Origin: an uncultured Isosphaeraceae bacterium
Lineage (GTDB): Bacteria > Planctomycetota > Planctomycetia > Isosphaerales > Isosphaeraceae
DNA: 64,000 nucleotides
NCBI GenBank assembly: GCA_945957605.1
Contig: CAMFLR010000024.1
Span: forward strand, 38,841 to 102,840
Direction of reading: 5' to 3'
Below are positions 16,245 to 24,712 of the stretch, one piece after another. Below the pieces are notes generated by a model. The model saw only the letters and a program-made list of their open reading frames with translations. It searched no databases and was not told where the DNA came from. The number at the start of each line of letters is the position of its first letter. Within the stretch, counting starts at the first letter, position 1. A program made the position numbers and the translations under genes.

Positions 16245-17231
16245 ATGACGATCCTGATCGCGGAGGACGACACTGGGTCATCATCAACGCTTCGCGAGAC
16301 GCTTGCGCAAACCCGCGCGAACGTCATCGGTGCCGTCAACGGCGAGGAAGCGCTGCGTCTGATCCAGGAACGTTCGGAAATACGTATCTTGATCTGCGAC
16401 TGGACGATTCCGGGAATCGATGGACTCGAACTCTGTCGTCGCGTTCGTGCGATGACAGATCGGCCGTACGTGTACATCCTCCTGCTCGCATCGTGCGGCG
16501 AGCGCGATCACCGGCTGACGAGCCTTGAAGCCGGCGCCGACGACTACGCGTGCAAGCCGGTCGATCCCTCCGAACTGCTGGCGCGAGTAAACGTTGCACG
16601 ACGATTGATCGCCGTGCAGGATGAGTTACGTAACCGTACCGAGGAACTGGAACATCTCCACGCCGAACTCAAGCGGCAAAACGTTCAACTCGCAGAGCTT
16701 GCGACTTCGGACGGTCTAACAGGGCTCAAGAACCTCCGCTATTTTCAAGCGAGCCTCGAGTCAGCAGTATCGTTCTCGAATCGCAAAGGCTTTCCGCTCT
16801 CGCTGATCATGCTCGACGTCGACCATTTCAAGGAATACAACGACACCTTCGGCCATCCGGCGGGCGACCAGGTGCTGATTCGCGTCGCGCAGATTCTTCG
16901 CGACAACGTGCGCGAGCACGACGTCGTAGCACGCTACGGCGGCGAGGAATTCGTGCTCCTGCTTCCTGCAACTGACGTCGACGACGGCTTGCTCATCGCC
17001 GAACGTTTGCGCGTTAGCATCGAGGCGGAAGAATGGCCTTTGAGGCCGATCCGCGCAAGCTTCGGAGTGGCGACAACGAATTCCAAAGTGAGGGCAACCA
17101 ATCAACTCGTCGAACTGGCCGATCGCGCACTCTATCTCGCAAAAGCACGCGGGCGCAATCAAACTGCTGAGGCCGACGAACTCGAAAACGCCGATCCGAC
17201 GATCCTGACATTTCCGCATCCGCACGAGTGA
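16245..17231 (+). CDS. Response-regulator diguanylate cyclase (REC-GGDEF)
   Basis: The 328-residue protein has a receiver domain (1-120) with the acidic pair at 8-9, phosphoacceptor Asp52 and Lys104, a coiled-coil linker (about 124-155) and a GGDEF domain (about 155-310) with an intact GGEEF at 232-236. An RxxD motif (REHD, 223-226) lies five residues before the signature, so product inhibition by c-di-GMP is expected. It should make cyclic di-GMP from GTP on phosphorylation by an unknown histidine kinase. The ATG at 16245 is the first codon that gives an intact receiver domain. It converges with the next gene across a shared terminator. Confidence 0.93.
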   Translation: MTILIAEDDTGSSSTLRETLAQTRANVIGAVNGEEALRLIQERSEIRILICDWTIPGIDGLELCRRVRAMTDRPYVYILLLASCGERDHRLTSLEAGADDYACKPVDPSELLARVNVARRLIAVQDELRNRTEELEHLHAELKRQNVQLAELATSDGLTGLKNLRYFQASLESAVSFSNRKGFPLSLIMLDVDHFKEYNDTFGHPAGDQVLIRVAQILRDNVREHDVVARYGGEEFVLLLPATDVDDGLLIAERLRVSIEAEEWPLRPIRASFGVATTNSKVRATNQLVELADRALYLAKARGRNQTAEADELENADPTILTFPHPHE

Positions 17232-17252
17232 TCAACCTCTGCGGGCAAGCAA

Positions 17253-17297
17253 AAACCCAGGAAGCACGCAATGAAACGCGCTTCCTGGGTTTTGTGT
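17253..17297. terminator. Bidirectional intrinsic terminator
   Basis: A 13-bp perfect stem (17253-17265 with 17280-17292) is flanked by A-rich sequence on the left and TTTGTGTTTT on the right. It lies between the stops of two convergent genes, so it can end transcription from both sides. Confidence 0.9.
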
Positions 17298-17318
17298 TTT
17301 AACGCGGCAACTGGCGTA

Positions 17319-18071
17319 TCAGCGGCGGTCGTTGTAAAGCCGCATGAGCAGCGAGAGAATCTGCCAGTACAGCCAGATCAACGACACCATCAAGCCGAAC
17401 GCGCCGTACCACTCGTATGACCGGGGCGCACCGTACGCGGCACCCTGTTCGATCATGTCGAAGTCGAGCAGCAGGCAGAATGCAGCGAGTCCGACCACGA
17501 ACAGGCTGAAGATGATGCCGACTTTCGCACCGATCTTCGGATCCATCGCGGGCATCGAAACGCCGAAGAGCGACATGAGCATCGTGATCAGATAGAACAG
17601 CATCAAGGCGCCGAGCGCGCCGACGATCGCCATCCGCAACTTCTCGGTGACGCGGATCAGCCGTGTCGCGTACAGCGTGAGCATCACTAGCATTGTGCAT
17701 GCGGTCAGGCCGACAGCCTGAAGCGCGATGCCTTTGTAGTAGCGCTGCTCGATGAATTGCGAAACGGCACCCAGCAGCACACCCTGAAGCGCCGAGTAGA
17801 TTGGTGCGGTCCAGCGGGCGAGAGGCGGGTTGAACGACGTCACCAAACCAATGACCAAGCCACCAATCGCAGCGCCCATGATCAGGCCGCCGTCGATCGC
17901 GCGATCCGCCGCCTGGTTCCACGACCAGATTCCAGCCGCACTCAGAATCGCCAGGCAGAGGAACGTTTTCGAGACCGTCCCCTGAACCGTCATCGTTCCA
18001 GCGCGGGGCGCGGCGTAATCGAAACTCTCAAACACCTGGGGCCGCAGCGCGGGATTGCTCGACTTAAACAA
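17319..18071 (-). CDS. Bax inhibitor-1/YccA family membrane protein
   Basis: The 250-residue protein has a hydrophilic start and seven hydrophobic segments from about residue 32 to 245, the arrangement of the YccA/BI-1 superfamily. The region around residue 23, with PRAGTMTVQGTVSKTFL, and the closing YGAFGLMVSLIWLYWQIL helix fit the YccA-like branch. Members are thought to act as pH-sensitive calcium leak channels or modulators of membrane proteases such as FtsH. The start is the first ATG and gives the normal length. Confidence 0.92.
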   Translation of the reverse strand: MFKSSNPALRPQVFESFDYAAPRAGTMTVQGTVSKTFLCLAILSAAGIWSWNQAADRAIDGGLIMGAAIGGLVIGLVTSFNPPLARWTAPIYSALQGVLLGAVSQFIEQRYYKGIALQAVGLTACTMLVMLTLYATRLIRVTEKLRMAIVGALGALMLFYLITMLMSLFGVSMPAMDPKIGAKVGIIFSLFVVGLAAFCLLLDFDMIEQGAAYGAPRSYEWYGAFGLMVSLIWLYWQILSLLMRLYNDRR

Positions 18072-18454
18072 GGGTCGACCTACCCTTCCCTATTGAACGG
18101 AACATGGTCAGTGCGCAGCAGACACCCCGCGCGCAGCCGCACCGTTCCACTCCTTCTATTTTCGTACAGAACCCACGATTTGGCAATTGGCGTCTTACCA
18201 CGCCGCACTGCCGCTTCTTAACTTCTACGCTTCCGAACACTTTTGTGTGCGAACCCGTTCATTTGGCTTTGGTGAAGAATAAACCTAACCCATTATCCCA
18301 TATCATCTTGCAGCTAAAGGCGCGTCGCGTCAATGCAGTACTGGATCGTCGTGCGTCGCGAGATCGCGCAAGCTGCCCGCTTGTTTCGGCGTGCTACAGC
18401 GAGTCGAATGCCCGAGACATCATCGATATTCTTCACGCTGAATCTGACATACGC
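18072..18454. other. Intergenic spacer between divergent genes
   Basis: These 383 bases separate the Bax-inhibitor-like gene and the NagA-like gene. The NagA frame is open back to 18104, but the extra residues do not resemble the family. No gene or convincing regulatory site is visible. Confidence 0.5.
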
Positions 18455-19684
18455 ATGAACCACCTTCGCTTCGTCAACGGATCGGCCATCCTACCCGACC
18501 GCCTTTTGCCCAACGCTGAAGTGGTCTGCAATCGCGGCAAAATCGAGTCGGTCGAACGAGCGCGAAAGCGGTCGAATTCCAAAGGCCAGATCATCGACGC
18601 CGAAGGCGGATTCATCGCGCCTGGATACATCGATATCCACGTCCACGGCGGCGACGGTGCCGACTTCATGGACGGGACGGTCGAAGCCGTCGAAACGGCC
18701 TGTCGCGCTCATGCTCGCCACGGCACAACCACAATCTTCCCCACCACAACTACCGGCTCGCCAAAGCAAATTGCTTGTATGCTCGAAAGTTGTGGACAAG
18801 CGAAATCGCGCGGTAAGACGGGTGCGCGGATCGCCGGCGTTCACCTTTACGGCCCTTATTTCGCCGCCGACAAGGTGGGCTGTCACGCCCTCGACGGACG
18901 CCGCTCGCCGGTTGAAGAGGAGTACGAGCGTTACTTCGCAACCGGGCTGATCAAGGTCGCCACCTGCGCGGCCGAATTGCCCGGTGCCGAGGCGTTCTAT
19001 CGCGCCGCCAAGCGACGCCGTTGCTTGGTGACGTGCGGACACTCGAACGCAAGCTGGACCGAGATGCAACAAGCGTTCGACGCTGGGATGCGGCATGTCG
19101 ACCATTTCTGGTGCGCGATGAGTTCGGTGCCGTCGATCCGCCAGCGTCTTGGCGTACCAATGCAGGCCAGCATGGCCGAGTTCGTGCTGATGAATCGTCA
19201 AATGAGCACCGAAGTGATTGCCGATGGTTGCCACCTCGCGCCCGAGTTGCTCGAATTCGCCTACAAGATGATCGGCCCCGAGCGTTTACTACTCGTCACC
19301 GATAGCAATCGCGCACTCGACCTTCCGCCCGGTCGCTACCGCTTCGGTCCCGATTCCGACGGCTCATGGTTCGAGAGCGACGGCAAGGTTGGCTGGGCTC
19401 CAAACGGCAGCCTCGCGAGTTCGATCATGGGAATGGATCACATGGTTCGCCAGATGCGCACCGCCACATCGGCCAGCCTTCCCGGAATAATCCGCATGGC
19501 CAGCCTCACGCCTGCCGAACGGGTTGGCATCGCGCGAACCGCCGGCAGTATTACAGTCGGAAAACGTGCCGATATTCTCATTCTCGATGATCGGCTCAAC
19601 GTGCGGCGAGTGTTCGTCGGCGGTGTCGAAGTTGAGTCGGGTGTATCCCCTGGAACCGCGTCGACCGCTCGCGGAAAATGTTAA
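18455..19684 (+). CDS. NagA-like amidohydrolase (N-acetylglucosamine-6-phosphate deacetylase family)
   Basis: The 409-residue protein has the NagA framework: HVH at 62-64, an acetyl-sugar-binding CGHSNA around His196, HFWCAM at 217-222 and the catalytic Asp283 in VTDSN. The family deacetylates GlcNAc-6-phosphate in amino-sugar recycling. The metal-ligand glutamate normally found in HLEGP is Tyr132 here (HLYGP), and HLFNAM is changed to HFWCAM, so metal use or substrate may differ. Start 18455 is the ATG nearest the conserved N-terminus. The downstream esterase begins 44 nt after the stop. Confidence 0.8.
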   Translation: MNHLRFVNGSAILPDRLLPNAEVVCNRGKIESVERARKRSNSKGQIIDAEGGFIAPGYIDIHVHGGDGADFMDGTVEAVETACRAHARHGTTTIFPTTTTGSPKQIACMLESCGQAKSRGKTGARIAGVHLYGPYFAADKVGCHALDGRRSPVEEEYERYFATGLIKVATCAAELPGAEAFYRAAKRRRCLVTCGHSNASWTEMQQAFDAGMRHVDHFWCAMSSVPSIRQRLGVPMQASMAEFVLMNRQMSTEVIADGCHLAPELLEFAYKMIGPERLLLVTDSNRALDLPPGRYRFGPDSDGSWFESDGKVGWAPNGSLASSIMGMDHMVRQMRTATSASLPGIIRMASLTPAERVGIARTAGSITVGKRADILILDDRLNVRRVFVGGVEVESGVSPGTASTARGKC

Positions 19685-19728
19685 ATCTTCCAACCTCACC
19701 GCGCTACTCCCTCGCCAAGGACAACACC

Positions 19729-20592
19729 GTGAGACGTCTCCTCCTCGCTCTGGCGGTTCTCAGTTTTTCTGGCTTTGTGCGCGCTCAGGAAGTGAAACGC
19801 GACATTCGATACGTCCCCAACGGTCACGCGCGACACGTGCTCGATATCTATGCGCCCGCCAACGCGAAGAATGCTCCGGTCGTGTTCTGGATTCACGGTG
19901 GCGGCTGGCAGGGCGGCGATAAATCGAGCGTTCAGGTCAAGCCGCAAGCGTTCATGGACAAGGGCTTCGTGTTTGTCTCGACGAACTACCGCCTCCTGCC
20001 TGAAGTCGACATGGACACGATCATTCGCGACATCGCCAAGTCGCTGCACTGGGTTCACGAGCACATCGCCGAATACGGCGGCGACCCCGAGCGAATCATC
20101 GTCGGCGGCCATTCCGCCGGCGCACAACTCGCCGCCTTGATTTGCATCGACGACCGCTACCTCAAGGCCGAAGGTCTGTCGTTCAGCATGCTCAAAGGGT
20201 GCATTCCCGTCGACGGCGACACCTACGACGTCCCCGCCATCATAGAAACCGCCGAAACGCGGTGCCGGGTTTACGGCCTGCCGCAAGCGAAATACGGCCA
20301 TCGCCAAAAGTTCGGCAACGATCCTGCGAAACACAAGGATCTCTCAGCCGTCACGCACGTTGCCAAGGACAAGCAAATTCCGCCGTTTCTGATCATGCAT
20401 GTCGGTGAGCATCCAGATACCTCAGCACAGGCCCAGCGGCTGGCGACCGCCCTGCGTGAAGCGAGCGTACCGGTGCAGGTTTTCGGTGCCCAGGAATCGA
20501 GCCATAACAAGATCAACAATAATATTGGCGTTCCCGATAGCGCTGAGACCAAGGCGGTTTTTGGATTCGTTGATGGGGCATTGAAGAAGTAA
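19729..20592 (+). CDS. Secreted alpha/beta-hydrolase (esterase/lipase, HSL-like)
   Basis: The 287-residue protein has a signal peptide (1-20, ending VRAQ), an oxyanion-hole HGGGW at 56-60 and a nucleophile elbow GGHSAG with Ser129; a late His in SSHNKI probably completes the triad. It belongs to the hormone-sensitive-lipase/carboxylesterase branch and should act outside the cytoplasm on an unknown ester. A GTG start at 19729 with AAGGA upstream gives a proper signal peptide; an ATG at 19678 would overlap the NagA-like stop and add a polar leader. It is likely in an operon with the NagA-like gene. Confidence 0.88.
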   Translation: MRRLLLALAVLSFSGFVRAQEVKRDIRYVPNGHARHVLDIYAPANAKNAPVVFWIHGGGWQGGDKSSVQVKPQAFMDKGFVFVSTNYRLLPEVDMDTIIRDIAKSLHWVHEHIAEYGGDPERIIVGGHSAGAQLAALICIDDRYLKAEGLSFSMLKGCIPVDGDTYDVPAIIETAETRCRVYGLPQAKYGHRQKFGNDPAKHKDLSAVTHVAKDKQIPPFLIMHVGEHPDTSAQAQRLATALREASVPVQVFGAQESSHNKINNNIGVPDSAETKAVFGFVDGALKK

Positions 20593-20630
20593 ACGATCGT
20601 GCAAGTTTCAACTCCGTAGAGGGCTCGGTC

Positions 20631-22277
20631 ATGCCGATCACGGTTCCCGCCGAGCTTCGTCATCGCGGCCAGCCGCTCGTCGAGTACCCTCGCGCCGACC
20701 TCTGGCGCGAGCTCGGCGGCGATCAGGGCGTTACGGAATTGATCAACGACCTTTATCGGCGAATCGAAGCCGATCCTCTGCTCCGTACAGCTTTCCCCCA
20801 CTTCAACGCCGGCGCCGCGACGCCTTTTTTCATCCAATGGTTCGGCGGCGATCGGACCTATTCCGACGATCTCACTGGCGGCCTGATGCGCCGTCATGAA
20901 CATCGCTACATCAGCCCAAAAACGGCAGCCGCCTGGCTGCGTTGTATGCGCGAGGCGATCACCGCGCGAGGCATCAACGCCGAGCCAATCATGCGTCCGC
21001 TCGCGCGCGTTGCCCGCGCGATGATTCACAGCGATGAAGTCGAAACACGCGAGTTGAATCGCGCCTGCGCCGCAGTGCAGGATCAATCTCAAGTGCATTT
21101 CGAGTCGCTTCTGAACGACGCCTTGCAGGGAAAGATCGACCGAATTCGCAGTGAAATCGCGAACGATCCCGCACTCTTACAGAAACGCGGAACCGAGAAT
21201 CGCAACCTTGTTTGGGCCGCGACTTATCGTAATCGCGTGAAGATTCTTGAACTGCTTTTAGATGCCGGTGCCGACTGCAATTCTCCCGCGTGCGACCCGC
21301 TGCACACCACAATGGCCGGCGACGTCGTTCGTCTCGGAACCGGCGTTTCGGTCACTCCGCTGGCAATTGCTAAGAAATTGCATCCCGCGCTCATTCGCCC
21401 GCTGCACGACCATGGCGCGATCGACGACGTATTCACCGCCGCCTGGCTTGGCGATGTCCCTTCAATGCAAGCCTTTCTCGACCGCAACCCGGAACTCGTC
21501 AACGCGATCGATCCCGCCGACGATTTCCAGGAAGTTTCGCTCCTGTGTCACGCGGTGTGCGGCGGCAATCTCGAAGCCGTGCAACTCTTGCTCGCGCGTG
21601 GCGCCGAGGTGCGGCGACACAGCGGCAAGTTGCTTACATTCGCCGTGGTGATGAATCGTGTCGACCTCGTAAAAACGCTGATCGACCACGGCGCCGACAT
21701 CCATCGCGTAAACCACCTCGGCCGGCTCGACGACGCCGAACGCCCCGTCGCCGACCTGCTGATTTCGCTCGGCATAAAAGTACCTGGTTGGATGCTCCCG
21801 CGCACCTGTCGGCCCGACGTCAGCCGCAACGAAGTGCATCGCGTGAATGTCTTGCTCGACTACGGAGCCAACATCAACGACCGCGAACGCTACGGCCTCA
21901 CCGCCCTGCACTACGCGATCCGCGGCGGCAAGCTTCCGCTTATTCGTTTATTGCTTGATCGCGGCGCATCGGTGAATTCGCTCGATGACAGCGGGGTGAC
22001 ACCGCTACTTCACCTCACCAAAACCCGCAGCAAGGCAGATCCGCTGCCCACTTTGGAATTGCTCGCCTCGCACGGTGCCGACTTGAATGCTCGCGACGAG
22101 AATGGCAATACGTTACTTATGCACTTTGTTCGTCAGGGCAATGTTGAAGTGGTGAAATGGCTGATTGGGCATGGTGCAGACTCGACGGTGCGAAACAATG
22201 CGGGCAAGACCGCGGGGGACGTTGCGGGAAAGCGGCCGGGGATGGTGATGCTCCTGAGCCGAGCCGCAAACGACTGA
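20631..22277 (+). CDS. Truncated (group II-like) hemoglobin fused to ankyrin repeats
   Basis: Residues 24-125 form a truncated globin domain: LWRELGG (24-30), a distal-side LYRRIEADP (41-49), the WFGGDRTY region (70-77), a probable proximal His89 in RRHEH and the WLRCM helix with Trp102, as in group II truncated globins. Residues 160-545 hold about eight ankyrin units such as LVWAATYRNRVKILELLLDAG and TALHYAIRGGKLPLIRLLLD. Heme binding by His89 is predicted, and the ankyrin array would bind another protein. The gene follows the esterase by 38 nt. This domain pairing looks unusual, though the prevalence cannot be checked here. Confidence 0.82.
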   Translation: MPITVPAELRHRGQPLVEYPRADLWRELGGDQGVTELINDLYRRIEADPLLRTAFPHFNAGAATPFFIQWFGGDRTYSDDLTGGLMRRHEHRYISPKTAAAWLRCMREAITARGINAEPIMRPLARVARAMIHSDEVETRELNRACAAVQDQSQVHFESLLNDALQGKIDRIRSEIANDPALLQKRGTENRNLVWAATYRNRVKILELLLDAGADCNSPACDPLHTTMAGDVVRLGTGVSVTPLAIAKKLHPALIRPLHDHGAIDDVFTAAWLGDVPSMQAFLDRNPELVNAIDPADDFQEVSLLCHAVCGGNLEAVQLLLARGAEVRRHSGKLLTFAVVMNRVDLVKTLIDHGADIHRVNHLGRLDDAERPVADLLISLGIKVPGWMLPRTCRPDVSRNEVHRVNVLLDYGANINDRERYGLTALHYAIRGGKLPLIRLLLDRGASVNSLDDSGVTPLLHLTKTRSKADPLPTLELLASHGADLNARDENGNTLLMHFVRQGNVEVVKWLIGHGADSTVRNNAGKTAGDVAGKRPGMVMLLSRAAND

Positions 22278-22645
22278 TTGCTAGGTGACCACGATTCTCG
22301 AACTGTGGCCACCCACTTATTAATTATCCTTCACGCTGTCACTTTTGCTTTAATCCAGCGCGTTCGACGGGTGGCTGGGGCAGAATGCCCTCGTCAGGAA
22401 TGAATCCCAAGTTCGGCCGAAGTCGAATTGGCAATCGCTTGCCCCGGCAGTATGGTCATGCCTGGGAGGGAGCATCAATCTAGGAACACGCGCTGTCTTG
22501 GCATCTGGGGGCGTTCTGCCCCAGCCGCCCGTCGTCTTAACGATCGGTTTGACAACGCCAAGCAACTAATGGTGTCCTTCGGATCGATTCCTCGTGAGCA
22601 CTCGATTCTCGGGTGATGCTCGTGGTGTGTCCGATCATTTTGAGA
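22278..22645. other. Intergenic spacer with palindromic repeats
   Basis: This stretch between convergent genes contains no supported gene. Its left part (about 22295-22345) resembles part of 23795-23828, and a long inverted repeat occupies 22365-22534. Confidence 0.6.
22365..22534. repeat. Long intergenic inverted repeat (26-nt arms)
   Basis: The 26-nt left arm (22365-22390) pairs with the right arm (22509-22534) with two mismatches. The 118-nt interior has no coding signal. The GGGTGGCTGGGGCAG-like arm resembles other palindromes in this window that end in GGGTGCC or GGGTGGC, so it may belong to an interspersed intergenic repeat family. Confidence 0.75.
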
Positions 22646-23278
22646 TCACAACATGAGTGACATCACACCGCAGACTAGGCAAAGCACGCCTGCGAGACAG
22701 GCCGAGATGATGCCAAGGACCGCCATCGCGCCGCCGCGCCGCCCGATAATCGAATATACGAACCCGGCGACCGATAGCCCGATTGAGGTCAGCAAAACCA
22801 TCAACGCCGAGGCGAAATAAAGGACGATCGAATTTCCGAACAATCCAGCCATTGCCAGTGCTACGATCGACGCCGCTCCGAGAACGATCGTCGCCAGGCC
22901 GCTCAGACTCAGGATCAGCCCCAGAGTCGCCCGACGTCGAGCGAGCACCTCAGCCGAAGAAGCGGAGTCAACAGGCGCAGCGAGAGAAGCTATCGGCCGC
23001 ACCCGTCGCGGCAACGTCGCCTCCTCAAGGTCATCGGGAATGTACGCCTCAGGCGGGTCGAGCCGGCCAAGGACTGCCAGCACATCCTCACGCGTCAGGG
23101 TGCTCTGATCGCGGATGGAGAGGAGTTCGTAAATCTGTGACTCGACCTCTGTCGTAATCGCTACGCGATCGGCGCGAGTCATGCGTCCCAGTAACATCCG
23201 GTCGATCGCGTCAAGCCGACTGTCGATCAATAATTGCAGCGAATCGGAAAGTGTGAACGTCGTCATAGCTGAACTCAT
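22646..23278 (-). CDS. HAAS-type membrane protein paired with a PadR regulator
   Basis: The 210-residue protein has a soluble N-terminal helical region (about 15-80) with the layout of the HAAS signalling domain often encoded next to PadR genes, and three or four hydrophobic segments between about 117 and 208. The ATG overlaps the PadR stop as ATGA, so translation is coupled. Such proteins are thought to sense membrane stress together with the PadR regulator. The first ATG is chosen for the overlap; another lies 12 nt later. Confidence 0.75.
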   Translation of the reverse strand: MSSAMTTFTLSDSLQLLIDSRLDAIDRMLLGRMTRADRVAITTEVESQIYELLSIRDQSTLTREDVLAVLGRLDPPEAYIPDDLEEATLPRRVRPIASLAAPVDSASSAEVLARRRATLGLILSLSGLATIVLGAASIVALAMAGLFGNSIVLYFASALMVLLTSIGLSVAGFVYSIIGRRGGAMAVLGIISACLAGVLCLVCGVMSLML

Positions 23279-23613
23279 GGCGATGCAGATCCTTCCAGCA
23301 GGGTTGAAACCGATGCAGCCACCCGCCGCCAGCTCTCCGCGCGTTCGCGAAGACGCTCCCGGCCCTCCTTCGTCAAACGATAATAGCGCCGCGTTGGGCC
23401 AGCCGGCGAAGCTTCCGCCCTTACGGCAAGCATCTTCTCACGCGCAAGCCGCGTGAGGATCGGATACACGGTACTCTCCGAAAGCGTCAGGCCCTCAATC
23501 GCCTGCAACACTTCCACAATCCGATATCCATACGCCTCATTCTCGCGCTGGATCACGCAGAGCACCGCTAGCTCCGCCACCCCCTTCCGTAGCTGCGTTT
23601 CCCACGAATTCAT
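23275..23613 (-). CDS. PadR-family transcriptional regulator
   Basis: The 112-residue protein has the winged helix-turn-helix of PadR: the LRKGVAELAVLCVI start, the YGYRIVEVLQ helix, the SESTVYPILTRL recognition helix (about 42-53) and the RRYYRLTKEGR wing. It should repress its own operon and be relieved by a small hydrophobic ligand or membrane stress. ATG 23613 is chosen because it begins the conserved domain; longer upstream frames are not family-like. It is the first gene of a two-gene operon. Confidence 0.9.
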   Translation of the reverse strand: MNSWETQLRKGVAELAVLCVIQRENEAYGYRIVEVLQAIEGLTLSESTVYPILTRLAREKMLAVRAEASPAGPTRRYYRLTKEGRERLRERAESWRRVAASVSTLLEGSASP

Positions 23614-23786
23614 CAGGCCCGCTCCCACGTCCGCGTCACCTACCACGCAATACAAAGTAGCGATCCGTGCAGAATTGTCAAGCGAACACTTCACATGTGT
23701 CGGTAGATGTTCTTTGATGGTGGGGTTTGTGGGAAGGACATGCGCGCGGGGAGGCTCTCGGAGATGCGCATCTTGCGGCTTCGCCG

Positions 23787-23830
23787 CCCAGGTTCGAGAA
23801 CCTGGGCCACCCATTTAATTACTTCTTCAC
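23787..23830. repeat. Intergenic palindrome with flanking CCACCCA motif
   Basis: A perfect 8-bp stem (CCCAGGTT/AACCTGGG) with a 4-nt loop at 23787-23806 is followed by GGCCACCCATTTAATTA. A similar arrangement, with a weaker stem, occurs near 22290-22340, where the CCACCCA segment and the following AATTA...CTTCAC are shared. Confidence 0.5.
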
Positions 23831-23834
23831 ACCA

Positions 23835-24689
23835 TCAGTTACCTGGCGTCGGCGGAGTCGGCAGCGGCGTCGGCGGTACAACCACAGGACTTCGCGTCGG
23901 TTCCACCTGCGTGCGTTTGGGCGAGCGTCGCAATACTGAACGCGCCACGTTGAGATCTAGATTATTATCGCGCAAAATCTTGTGCACGCTTTCGCACGAC
24001 GCAAAAATGCCAAACCGCTTGCCCTGAATCACCTCGGCGCGGCCAACACACACGCCCACCACCGTCCCCGAAGGACCGTACAGTCCACCGCCGGAACGGC
24101 CGAAATCGGGGGGGACGTCGGTTAGCAGGAACGGGCGGTCGCCGCCTCCTTTTTTCATGTCGATGCGTGCCATGTCGATAATGCGCGTCGGCCAGCTCGA
24201 GAGCTTCGTGCCGCGGTCGATTCCGACCGAAAGAACTGGTGTGCCGGCTTCGGGTTCGACGGGCCTGCCGGTCAGTCGCGCGACGTAGGGCATCGCCTGG
24301 AAACCGGTTATTCGCATGATCGCCACGTCAGCGGCGGGATCGGTCGCCACGACCGTGGCAGGGATTCGTTTGGGCCAACCTTCTGAACCTCGCTTGTTTT
24401 CAAGCGCGAGGTTGTAGCGATGCACCTCGACGAATGCCGGCTCGGACGATTCCATCACGTGTGCGGCGGTCAGCACGAGCGTTTCGCCGGGGACCGACGC
24501 GATCACCGTCCCGCTCCCTTGGTGTTTGCCGCGGGTGACGATCACCGTCGGACGAAACGTGTAGTCGTCGGTGGCTGAATGTTTGCCAGGCGCAAGGTTA
24601 CGGTCCTGGCCGAACGCCAGTGAGTTGGACGAGACGAACAAAATCAGCCAAATCAAAGATCGCCGCATTATCCGTAATCGCTCCGTCAT
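23835..24689 (-). CDS. Secreted trypsin-like serine protease (S1C/HtrA-like fold)
   Basis: The 284-residue product has a signal peptide (1-28), GSGT at 58-61, catalytic His77 in LTAAHV, Asp121 in DPAADVAIMRI and Ser199 in FGRSGGGL, so the triad is complete. No PDZ domain follows; instead there is a Pro/Thr-rich tail. Proteases of this kind cut proteins in the periplasm or outside. ATG 24689 is used, but an ATG seven codons later also fits. It sits 23 nt downstream of the sigma factor gene and could be part of its transcript. Confidence 0.85.
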   Translation of the reverse strand: MTERLRIMRRSLIWLILFVSSNSLAFGQDRNLAPGKHSATDDYTFRPTVIVTRGKHQGSGTVIASVPGETLVLTAAHVMESSEPAFVEVHRYNLALENKRGSEGWPKRIPATVVATDPAADVAIMRITGFQAMPYVARLTGRPVEPEAGTPVLSVGIDRGTKLSSWPTRIIDMARIDMKKGGGDRPFLLTDVPPDFGRSGGGLYGPSGTVVGVCVGRAEVIQGKRFGIFASCESVHKILRDNNLDLNVARSVLRRSPKRTQVEPTRSPVVVPPTPLPTPPTPGN

Positions 24690-24712
24690 TCGACTCTTCG
24701 ACAGATTCCCGT

